64,000 nucleotides of DNA from Winogradskyella marina. Lineage in GTDB: Bacteria; Bacteroidota; Bacteroidia; Flavobacteriales; Flavobacteriaceae. The stretch spans positions 62,001-126,000 of the forward strand of contig NZ_JADOET010000007.1 in assembly GCF_015645385.1 (NCBI RefSeq). Direction: 5' to 3'. A model generated the notes under the pieces. It searched no databases and was not told where the DNA came from. It saw nothing but the letters and a program-made list of their open reading frames with translations. A program made the translations under genes and the position numbers. The first letter of the stretch is position 1, and every line of letters begins with the position of its first letter. This document shows positions 50,002-57,972 of this stretch, piece after piece.

Positions 50002-52512
50002 ATGAGACAAAACCTACTTATTCCATTTCTAGTTCTTGGATTTTTTTCTGCCTTAGCGCAGACCAAAGTTAGCGGTCATGTTTTTGATGAAAACAGCCAA
50101 CCAATTCCATTTGCCAATGTTATATTTAAAGGTTCTACAGAAGGCACCATTACCAATGAAGATGGTAAATTCTACCTTGAATCTGATAACAATTGGGACA
50201 CATTAATAATTTCTTTCGTAGGCTTCGAAATGTTAGAAGCACCTTTAACTAAACGTGTTAACTACGAACTAAATTTTACACTTAAAGAAGAGGAATCCTC
50301 CTTAGATGAAGTGCTTATTGTTACTGGTAAGCAGTCTAAGAAAGCTTCAGAAAATCCCGCAATTCGTATTCTTAAAAAAATATGGGAACGCAAACGACAA
50401 AATGGTTTAAGCCAGTTTAAACAATACCAGTACGACCAATACGAAAAAGTTGAATTTGACCTGAACACTATTGATAGTGCTCTCATAAAGAGCAAACTTT
50501 TTAAAGGTATGGAGTTTGTATTTAATGAAGTAGACACCTCTAAGGTTACCGGAAAAACCTATTTACCCATTTTCTTAAATGAATCCGTAAAGAAAATTTC
50601 TGGAGATAATAGCCTTAATAAAGAACACGAAGAATTAAAAGGAAATAAAAACTCAGGATTTAGTAATAATCAGATTATTATAGACTTTATAGACGATTTA
50701 TATTCCGAATATAATGTGTATGATAATTATTTAGAGTTCTTCGATAAAAGTTTTGTTAGTCCATTGAGTAGAACTGGAGTTCAAACTTATAATTACGTAT
50801 TATCAGATAGTGCTTTTATAGACGATAAATGGTGTTATAACATTGTGTATTACCCAAGACGAAAAAACGAATTGACCTTTAAAGGGGATTTCTGGGTAAA
50901 TGACTCAACCTATGCTATTAAAGAAATTAATCTTCAGGCGTCTAAAAGTGCCAATATAAACTGGGTTAAGGAAATTTATATTGAACAAGAGTTTGAGGTC
51001 TTAAACGATTCCGTATTTCTTATTAAACGCGATTATTTCCTTTCTGATTTTGCCATGAACAAAAAAGAAAAATCGAGAGGTGTTTATGGGAAACGAACCA
51101 CAATCTATGATAATTACGAATTCAATCAACCAAAAGACCCTAAGTTTTATGAAAAGGTTGTTTATAATTACAATGAAGACGTATACAACCGAGAAGATAA
51201 TTTTTGGCAAACCAATAGACTTGAAGCCTTAAGCAAAGATGAAAAAGGCGTTTACAAAATGTTGGATACGCTAAAAACAGTGAAAAAATTTAAACGCTTA
51301 TATAACTTAGGAAGTATTCTAGCTTCTGGTTATATAGAGTTTCCTTCTATTAATTTAGATTACGGTCCTATTTTTTCAACTTTTGGATATAATGACGTCG
51401 AAGGTGTTAGAGTCCGTGGAGGAGGACGAACCTACTTTGGTCAAAATGATATGTGGAGACTAGAAGGCTTTTTGGCTTATGGATTTAAAGATGATAAAGT
51501 AAAACATGGTATTTCGGGTAAATGGCTATTGGATAAACGCTCTCGATTTACAATTTTTGGTGGTCATAGACGAGATATAGAGCAAATTGGGGCAAGTTTA
51601 ACAAGCTCATCGGATGTATTGGGTCGTAGTTTGGCGTCTTCTGCCGTAATTGGTACAAGTACTAATGATAAATTATCAAATATCAACCTCACCAATCTTG
51701 GGTTTTCTATAGAGCCTGCAAGGAATTTTGAAATTCGCGTAGATGGTAGCGTTCGTAAATTGAGTTCAGCGTCACCGACCTTTAGTTTAGATTATCTCGA
51801 TCCCGATTCACCTTCTGGTATTTCGTCTGAGATTAAACAATTTGAATCTCGATTGTCTCTTTCCTATTTCCCAAATAGACAGATGACAGGTTTTGGAGTA
51901 GAACGAAGAAATAAGAACGACAAATTTGCTACCTTGTTTGCTCAAATAAGTCAAGGATATCAAAACCTGTTTGATAGTGATTTTGATTACACAAAAGTAC
52001 AGTTTTCGTATATACAGCCATGGCAACTCGGTGGTTTTGGAAGGTTAACAACCTCAGTAGAATTAGGGAAAACCTTTGGTGAAGTTCCGCTTGGTTTACT
52101 TAGTGTTGTTCCTGGTAACCAATCGTATTTCTCTATTTACAATACATTTTCTCAGTTAGATTTTTACGAATTTGTCACTGACACATACAGTTCTGTGCAT
52201 GTAGAACACAATTTTAATGGCCGCATATTTTCACGAATACCATTCTTAAAAAAACAAAACCTTAGAGCTATAGTAGGCGTTAGAGGAGTTTGGGGAGAAC
52301 TCTCAGATGAAAACATTGCTTTAAATACTACAGGAAATCCGGCAGAAATTCCACTAATTGCACCAGATTCGCAAATTTACTACGAATACAGCTTTGGAGT
52401 TGCTAATATTTTTAAAGTTCTACGATTAGATTTTAACTTTAGAGGAAACTACTTAGACCGACCAGATGCGAGGCCTTTTGGTATTACAGGCAGTTTTGGA
52501 TTTTATTTCTAG
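50002..52512 (+). CDS. DUF5686 / carboxypeptidase-regulatory-like outer-membrane protein
   Basis: 836 residues. Signal peptide MRQNLLIPFLVLGFFSALAQ, CarboxypepD_reg-like domain at about 22-95 (TKVSGHVFDENSQPIPFANVIFKGSTEGTITNEDGKFYLES), then a DUF5686-type body. A conserved early block (KASENPAIRILKKIWERKRQNGL) is followed by a large beta-strand region ending in FNFRGNYLDRPDARPFGITGSFGFYF, whose C-terminal Phe fits an outer-membrane barrel. There is no TonB plug. The function is unknown; such proteins are widespread in Bacteroidota. It follows pdhB after 90 bases but is probably independent. Confidence 0.85.
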   Translation: MRQNLLIPFLVLGFFSALAQTKVSGHVFDENSQPIPFANVIFKGSTEGTITNEDGKFYLESDNNWDTLIISFVGFEMLEAPLTKRVNYELNFTLKEEESSLDEVLIVTGKQSKKASENPAIRILKKIWERKRQNGLSQFKQYQYDQYEKVEFDLNTIDSALIKSKLFKGMEFVFNEVDTSKVTGKTYLPIFLNESVKKISGDNSLNKEHEELKGNKNSGFSNNQIIIDFIDDLYSEYNVYDNYLEFFDKSFVSPLSRTGVQTYNYVLSDSAFIDDKWCYNIVYYPRRKNELTFKGDFWVNDSTYAIKEINLQASKSANINWVKEIYIEQEFEVLNDSVFLIKRDYFLSDFAMNKKEKSRGVYGKRTTIYDNYEFNQPKDPKFYEKVVYNYNEDVYNREDNFWQTNRLEALSKDEKGVYKMLDTLKTVKKFKRLYNLGSILASGYIEFPSINLDYGPIFSTFGYNDVEGVRVRGGGRTYFGQNDMWRLEGFLAYGFKDDKVKHGISGKWLLDKRSRFTIFGGHRRDIEQIGASLTSSSDVLGRSLASSAVIGTSTNDKLSNINLTNLGFSIEPARNFEIRVDGSVRKLSSASPTFSLDYLDPDSPSGISSEIKQFESRLSLSYFPNRQMTGFGVERRNKNDKFATLFAQISQGYQNLFDSDFDYTKVQFSYIQPWQLGGFGRLTTSVELGKTFGEVPLGLLSVVPGNQSYFSIYNTFSQLDFYEFVTDTYSSVHVEHNFNGRIFSRIPFLKKQNLRAIVGVRGVWGELSDENIALNTTGNPAEIPLIAPDSQIYYEYSFGVANIFKVLRLDFNFRGNYLDRPDARPFGITGSFGFYF

Positions 52513-52561
52513 AAACAGTAGAACCTCTTAGCGTCACCAATGAATTGAGATAGATTAATAC

Positions 52562-53440
52562 CTACTCGAATAAGTCCGAGGACAAATACCGATCGCCGCG
52601 ATCACAAATAATACAAACTACGATTCCGCTTTTTAAATCTTTCACTAATTTTAAAGCAGCAGCTGTAGCTCCTCCACTACTCATACCTGCTAAAATGCCT
52701 TCGTCTTTAGCTAATCGTCTTGTCATTTCTACAGCTTCATCTTTACTGACTTCAATAGTTTGATCGACTTTAGAGGCATCAAATATTTTAGGTAAATATT
52801 CTAAAGGCCATTTTCTTATACCTGGAATTTTAGAACCATCTGTTGGTTGCACACCTACAATTTTTATGTCTGCATTTTGTTCTTTCAAAAACGTAGAGGT
52901 TCCCATTATGGTTCCTGTAGTTCCCATTGAAGACACAAAATGGGTAATTGTACCCTCTGTATCTCTCCAAATTTCAGGACCAGTTGTTTTATAATGTGCT
53001 TTCCAATTGTCATTATTTGCAAACTGATTAAATGAAAAGTAACCTTCATTTTCAACTTTATGTGTGGCATAATCTCTAGCACCTTCAATTCCATCGGGAT
53101 GTAATGTTACTTTAGCACCATAAGCACGCATAGTTTGTACACGTTCTTTTGTAGCTGTTTCTGGCATTACCAGTTCAATATTCAACTTAAAAACACTACA
53201 AATCATTGCTAAAGCAATACCTGTATTTCCACTTGTAGCTTCAATTAGCTTAGAATTGGCATCAATTCTTTTAGAATCTAGAGCAGATTTAATCATATTG
53301 TAAGCGGCTCTATCTTTTACACTACCGCCAGGATTATTCCCTTCGAGTTTAAAATATAAACTTACATTAGGATTTGTGTTCAACGCTATTGATTTTACAA
53401 TAGGTGTGTTTCCGATTTGATCTATAAGCGTTTTATTCAT
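52562..53440 (-). CDS. cysM: cysteine synthase B
   Basis: 292 residues from the ATG at 53440 (MNKTLIDQIGNTPIVK); the longer frame overlaps cysE. A PLP enzyme that replaces the acetyl group of O-acetylserine with sulfide. The PLP lysine is in NPGGSVKDRAAYN (about 35-47), the substrate loop is EATSGNTGIALAMI (about 64-77), and the phosphate-binding SSMGTTGTIMG and C-terminal GMSSGGATAAAL are present. The length and context favour CysM over CysK. Coupled one base after cysE, and consumes sulfide from the 33-38 kb cluster. Confidence 0.93.
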   Translation of the reverse strand: MNKTLIDQIGNTPIVKSIALNTNPNVSLYFKLEGNNPGGSVKDRAAYNMIKSALDSKRIDANSKLIEATSGNTGIALAMICSVFKLNIELVMPETATKERVQTMRAYGAKVTLHPDGIEGARDYATHKVENEGYFSFNQFANNDNWKAHYKTTGPEIWRDTEGTITHFVSSMGTTGTIMGTSTFLKEQNADIKIVGVQPTDGSKIPGIRKWPLEYLPKIFDASKVDQTIEVSKDEAVEMTRRLAKDEGILAGMSSGGATAAALKLVKDLKSGIVVCIICDRGDRYLSSDLFE

Positions 53441-53441
53441 A

Positions 53442-54230
53442 TTACTTCTTTGTTTTGGCAAAAACCTCAACCTTATGATTGTGTGTTACTATCGAATTTT
53501 CAGGTACGGATTCCGTTAACCATGTATTACCACCAATGATACTGTTTTTACCAATTATAGTATCACCACCCAAAATGGTTGCATTAGCATAAATGGTCAC
53601 ATTACTTTTAATGGTTGGATGACGCTTTGTGTCTTGGTATTGTTTTTTAACCGTAAGTGCACCTAAAGTTACACCTTGATACACCTTAACATTACTATGT
53701 ATTTCTGTAGTTTCACCAATAACAACTCCTGTGCCATGATCTATAAAAAATGAATCACCAATATTTGCACCAGGATGTATATCTATTCCGGTAATACAAT
53801 GTGCATATTCTGTCATTAATCGTGGAATTAACGGCAACTTTAATTTATAAAAAACACGTGCCATTCTATAGGTAGAAATAGCAAAAAATCCTGGATAAGC
53901 TAAGTATATTTCTTCAACGGATTGCGATGCTGGATCGTTATTAAAGATCGCTTCAGCATCTTTCTTTAAATTGGTATATAGTTCGGGAATATTGGATTTA
54001 AAATCATCCCAGCGTTTACATGGCAAATTCTTAATTTGCGGACAAGCAATGTTTCTTATTTTCACAAAAAGCACTTCAAGTTCCTTTAAAGCCTGTTCTG
54101 CATCTGTATCACAATCATAGAAAGCCTTATAAAGTAATTTTGTAAATCGTTGTGATTCTTCCTTTAACGTTAAAGACACCTTGACGGTTTCTTTATGCTG
54201 ATTGATAACATGTATTAAGTTCGAATTCAT
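53442..54230 (-). CDS. cysE: serine O-acetyltransferase
   Basis: 262 residues from the ATG at 54230. Acetylates serine with acetyl-CoA, the committed step of cysteine synthesis. A helical N-terminal domain (about 1-130) is followed by a left-handed beta helix of hexapeptide repeats: GIDIHPGANIGDSFFIDHGTGVVIGETTEI (catalytic Asp-His), NVKVYQGVTLGAL, RHPTIKSNVTIYANATILGGDTIIGKNSIIGG. Ends without the long C-terminal tail that mediates strong CysE-CysK binding in enterobacteria. Upstream partner of cysM in a two-gene operon. Confidence 0.94.
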   Translation of the reverse strand: MNSNLIHVINQHKETVKVSLTLKEESQRFTKLLYKAFYDCDTDAEQALKELEVLFVKIRNIACPQIKNLPCKRWDDFKSNIPELYTNLKKDAEAIFNNDPASQSVEEIYLAYPGFFAISTYRMARVFYKLKLPLIPRLMTEYAHCITGIDIHPGANIGDSFFIDHGTGVVIGETTEIHSNVKVYQGVTLGALTVKKQYQDTKRHPTIKSNVTIYANATILGGDTIIGKNSIIGGNTWLTESVPENSIVTHNHKVEVFAKTKK

Positions 54231-54417
54231 GGTGAGATCACGGCTTTTAACCATGTACAATTCATTTCTTCAGATTGCACATTATTATGTTAAACGAAAT
54301 TAATGAAACTATTTTGAACAAGAAAAGTACAGCCTAGTAAATTAAGACGATTTTGCATTAGAAAATTCAATCTAGACGTAATCCTTTAATAATAACCTAA
54401 TAATTACGGCACACCAA

Positions 54418-54447
54418 TTGCTTAACTCACACAATATATTATCTTTG
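54418..54447 (+). promoter_or_regulatory. ppa promoter (TTG-N19-TATCTTTG)
   Basis: TTG at 54418-54420, a 19-base spacer, TATCTTTG at 54440-54447 followed by C. It is the best match to the full Bacteroidota consensus in this window. Leader of about 70 bases. Confidence 0.75.
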
Positions 54448-54523
54448 CACGGCTAAAAAGCTTTAATAGCGCATATAACAACAGTTCTAAATAGAAAAAG
54501 AACACCCAAATAATAATAAAAAA

Positions 54524-55051
54524 ATGGCAGAAACACAAGACATTACTTTCGATGTATTAATCGAAATACCAAAAGGAAGTCGAAATAAATACGAATACGA
54601 TTTTACCTTACATAAAATTAGATTTGATCGTATGCTTTTTTCATCCATGATGTATCCTGGAGATTATGGTTTTATACCAGAAACATTAGCCTTAGATAGT
54701 GACCCTTTAGATGTATTAGTGTTAGGACACCAGCCAACCTACCCAATGGTAGTTATGGAAGTAAGGCCAATTGGCGTTTTCCATATGACAGATGAAAAAG
54801 GACCTGATGAGAAAATAATTTGCGTTCCTGTTTCAGATCCTATCTGGAGTAACAATAGAGATATCAATGATTTAAATCCACATAGATTAAAGGAAATAGA
54901 ACATTTCTTTAGAGTTTATAAAGATTTAGAGAAGAAGAAAGTTGATGTTGGTGGTTGGGGAGATGCTAAAGAAGCCGTTAAGATTTATAATGAATGTGTG
55001 CAACGCTACGATGAGAGCGAACACAAAAAGAAACGCACTTTTACTATATAG
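54524..55051 (+). CDS. ppa: soluble inorganic pyrophosphatase, family I
   Basis: 175 residues. Hydrolyses PPi in the cytoplasm with Mg2+. Motifs: VLIEIPKGSRNKYEYD near the N terminus, MMYPGDYGFIPETLALDSDPLDVLVLG (about 43-69, with the three metal-binding Asp), and DEKIICVPVSDP. It is followed after its terminator by hppA, a membrane pyrophosphatase, so the same substrate has one enzyme that only hydrolyses it and one that conserves the energy. Confidence 0.96.
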   Translation: MAETQDITFDVLIEIPKGSRNKYEYDFTLHKIRFDRMLFSSMMYPGDYGFIPETLALDSDPLDVLVLGHQPTYPMVVMEVRPIGVFHMTDEKGPDEKIICVPVSDPIWSNNRDINDLNPHRLKEIEHFFRVYKDLEKKKVDVGGWGDAKEAVKIYNECVQRYDESEHKKKRTFTI

Positions 55052-55094
55052 CATCACAGTTTCGAAATTCTAACTTTTTAAGCTTAAAACTATT

Positions 55095-55130
55095 AAAAAA
55101 GCAATATCATGTAATTGGTATTGCTTTTTT
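55095..55130 (+). terminator. intrinsic terminator after ppa
   Basis: AAAAAAGCAATA / TATTGCTTTTTT, a 12-bp perfect stem with a 12-base loop; the A/T ends make it bidirectional. Confidence 0.9.
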
Positions 55131-55152
55131 CGTAAAATATAATTCATTTTAC

Positions 55153-55160
55153 TACTTTTG
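55153..55160 (+). promoter_or_regulatory. hppA -7 promoter element (TACTTTTG)
   Basis: Full TAnnTTTG match 37 bases before the hppA ATG, just after the ppa terminator, indicating a separate transcript. -33 box not clear. Confidence 0.5.
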
Positions 55161-55196
55161 CCCAGCTAAAAACTAATCAAATTTAAAAATTATACT

Positions 55197-57614
55197 ATGG
55201 AATCAATGATGATTTACATGCCAATAGCATTGGCACTTTTAGGCTTAATTTACATGATTGTAAAGCAATCTTGGGTTATGAAACAAGATGCTGGAGATGG
55301 TAAAATGAAAGAAATTTCAGATCATATATACGAAGGTGCTTTAGCATTCTTAAATGCCGAATATAAACTGCTAGCTATTTTCGTAGTTATCGTTAGTATT
55401 TTACTTGCCGTGGTTTCATTTATAGTACCAACTACACATTGGCTTATTGTTATCGCTTTTATTTTTGGAGCTGTATTTTCTGCTTTTGCTGGAAACATCG
55501 GAATGAAAATAGCAACAAAAACTAATGTAAGAACTACACAAGCCGCGCGTACAAGTTTACCAAACGCTTTAAAAATCTCTTTTGGTGGTGGAACTGTAAT
55601 GGGACTTGGTGTCGCTGGTTTAGCGGTTTTAGGTTTAACCGTTTTCTTCATCGTATTTTTCCATGTATTTATGGGAGGACTTTGGACAAACACAATGGAT
55701 ATGACCATTGTTTTAGAAACACTCGCTGGTTTCTCTCTTGGGGCTGAATCTATCGCCTTATTCGCAAGAGTTGGTGGAGGTATTTATACGAAAGCTGCCG
55801 ATGTTGGTGCCGATTTAGTAGGTAAAGTTGAAGCTGGTATCCCAGAAGATGATCCTCGTAATCCTGCAACCATTGCAGACAACGTTGGTGACAATGTTGG
55901 TGATGTTGCTGGTATGGGAGCCGATTTATTTGGGTCTTACGTAGCAACTGTATTAGCAGCTATGGTTCTTGGAAACTATGTAATTAAAGATATGGGAGGA
56001 GCCATCACTGATGCCTTCGGAGGTATTGGCCCAATTTTATTACCAATGGCAATTGCTGGTGCAGGAATTATTATTTCTATCATCGGAACGATGTTAGTAA
56101 AAATTAAAAATAATGACGCTAAAGAAGCTCAGGTTATGGGAGCTTTAAATGTTGGTAACTGGACATCTATTATTTTGGTTGCAGCATCTTGTTTCGGGTT
56201 AGTAACTTGGATGTTACCTGAAACCATGCAAATGAATTTCTTTGGTGAAGGCTTGATAGAAATTTCTTCAATGCGTGTCTTCTACGCCACCTTAGTTGGT
56301 TTGGTTGTAGGAGCTGTGATTTCATCGGTAACTGAATTTTATACAGGATTAGGTAAAAAACCTATCTTAAAAATAGTACAACAATCGTCTACAGGAGCTG
56401 GAACAAACATCATCGCAGGTTTAGCGACAGGTATGATCTCTACATTCCCTTCTGTCTTATTATTTGCTGGAGCCATCTGGGCATCTTATGCTTTTGCAGG
56501 CTTCTACGGAGTGGCTTTAGCTGCTTCGGCAATGATGGCAACAACAGCGATGCAATTAGCTATTGATGCTTTTGGACCAATCTCTGATAATGCTGGTGGT
56601 ATTGCTGAAATGAGCGAACAAGAACCAATTGTAAGGGAACGTACAGATATTTTAGATTCTGTTGGTAATACAACAGCTGCAACAGGAAAAGGTTTTGCTA
56701 TTGCCTCTGCAGCATTAACTTCTTTAGCCTTATTTGCGGCTTATGTGACGTTTACAGGAATTGATGGTATTAACATTTTTAAAGCGCCCGTTTTAGCTAT
56801 GCTATTTGTTGGTGGAATGGTACCTGTTGTATTTTCTGCCTTAGCCATGAATGCTGTAGGTAAAGCTGCCATGGAAATGGTACAAGAAGTACGTCGTCAG
56901 TTTAAAGATATCCCTGGCATTATGGAAGGCACAGGAACGCCAGAATACGATAAGTGTGTGGCAATTTCTACAGAAGCGTCTTTAAAAGAAATGATGCTAC
57001 CTGGTTTATTGACTATAGGGTTTCCTTTAGTTATTGCGTTTGTACCAATGCTATTTGGAATGGATCCATTAGCTATCGCTGAAATGTTAGGTGGTTATAT
57101 GGCAGGTGTTACGGTTTCTGGTGTGCTTTGGGCTATTTTCCAAAACAATGCAGGTGGAGCTTGGGATAATGCTAAAAAATCATTTGAAGCTGGAGTTGAA
57201 ATTAATGGAGAAATGACTTATAAAGGTTCTGAAGCTCATAAAGCTGCTGTAACTGGTGATACGGTTGGTGATCCATTTAAAGACACATCTGGTCCTTCAA
57301 TGAACATATTAATTAAATTAACGTGTTTAATTGGTTTAGTGATTGCACCTATTTTAGGTGGTCATACTGAAACTGGTGTAGCAAATAACGACACCGAAGT
57401 TTCTATTGAAATGACCGTTGATTCTCAAGAAATAACCAAAGCAACTGTTGATTATTCTACAGTGAAAAACGGCATAAAAACATCTGAAGTCATGGTATTT
57501 GAAGGCACTAAATCTGAAGTTGAAAAAGAATTACAAGCTTTTGAAGCTTCACTTACAAACGAAGCAGGTGAGGTTGAAAAAGTTATTGAAAAAGTAGATA
57601 TTTCTAAAAGCTAG
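55197..57614 (+). CDS. hppA: membrane-bound ion-translocating pyrophosphatase, K+-dependent type
   Basis: 805 residues with about 16 membrane helices. Couples PPi hydrolysis to Na+ or H+ export. The substrate-binding loop is DVGADLVGKVEAGIPEDDPRNPATIADNVGDNVGDVAGMGADLF (about 201-245). GNTTAATGKG (about 494-503) has Ala where K+-independent pumps have Lys, so K+ activation is expected; Na+ versus H+ is not decided. After the last conserved helix (ILIKLTCLIGLVIAPIL) comes a tail of about 80 charged residues (NNDTEVSIEMTVDSQEITK... to DISKS) that is longer than usual. Confidence 0.95.
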   Translation: MESMMIYMPIALALLGLIYMIVKQSWVMKQDAGDGKMKEISDHIYEGALAFLNAEYKLLAIFVVIVSILLAVVSFIVPTTHWLIVIAFIFGAVFSAFAGNIGMKIATKTNVRTTQAARTSLPNALKISFGGGTVMGLGVAGLAVLGLTVFFIVFFHVFMGGLWTNTMDMTIVLETLAGFSLGAESIALFARVGGGIYTKAADVGADLVGKVEAGIPEDDPRNPATIADNVGDNVGDVAGMGADLFGSYVATVLAAMVLGNYVIKDMGGAITDAFGGIGPILLPMAIAGAGIIISIIGTMLVKIKNNDAKEAQVMGALNVGNWTSIILVAASCFGLVTWMLPETMQMNFFGEGLIEISSMRVFYATLVGLVVGAVISSVTEFYTGLGKKPILKIVQQSSTGAGTNIIAGLATGMISTFPSVLLFAGAIWASYAFAGFYGVALAASAMMATTAMQLAIDAFGPISDNAGGIAEMSEQEPIVRERTDILDSVGNTTAATGKGFAIASAALTSLALFAAYVTFTGIDGINIFKAPVLAMLFVGGMVPVVFSALAMNAVGKAAMEMVQEVRRQFKDIPGIMEGTGTPEYDKCVAISTEASLKEMMLPGLLTIGFPLVIAFVPMLFGMDPLAIAEMLGGYMAGVTVSGVLWAIFQNNAGGAWDNAKKSFEAGVEINGEMTYKGSEAHKAAVTGDTVGDPFKDTSGPSMNILIKLTCLIGLVIAPILGGHTETGVANNDTEVSIEMTVDSQEITKATVDYSTVKNGIKTSEVMVFEGTKSEVEKELQAFEASLTNEAGEVEKVIEKVDISKS

Positions 57615-57635
57615 ATTTTAGAAATACACGAACAT

Positions 57636-57675
57636 AAACCCCCTCAGCATGTCAATTAATGTTGAGGGGTTTTTT
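57636..57675 (+). terminator. intrinsic terminator after hppA
   Basis: AAACCCCCTCAGCAT / ATGTTGAGGGGTTT with one bulged C and one G-U pair, T7 tail; 20 bases after the stop. Confidence 0.9.
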
Positions 57676-57972
57676 ATTGTTAGAATTCAAAAAAAGGATC
57701 TCATGTCTGATAAAAATCCTTAATACATTAACAGGACTCGCCTGAATAACAATTAAATTAATTCTGATTAAAACCCGATTAATTTCTTAGAATTAAGTCT
57801 TAGAACACAATACTTTAAACTACTAAATTGTTCTAATAAAAAAGCCTCACATCCATAAATTTGAATGCGAGGCTTTCGCTATTATATTAAAACATTTAGT
57901 AAGCTTCTTCTAATTAACAGTAAACAAATCTTTCGTTTTGAGTCTGTCTGCAACAGAATTTATGTCCTTTTC
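57676..57972. other. convergent intergenic spacer with a terminator
   Basis: About 300 bases between the hppA terminator and the stop of the barrel gene. Apart from the minus-strand terminator at 57837-57876, I see only AT-rich sequence with no frame or repeat of note. Confidence 0.6.
57837..57876 (-). terminator. intrinsic terminator of the barrel/GLPGLI cluster
   Basis: AAAGCCTC / GAGGCTTT with an internal CAT/ATG extension (about 11 bp in all with mismatch). On the minus strand it is followed by TTTTTT. It lies about 100 bases after the barrel gene stop. Confidence 0.8.
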
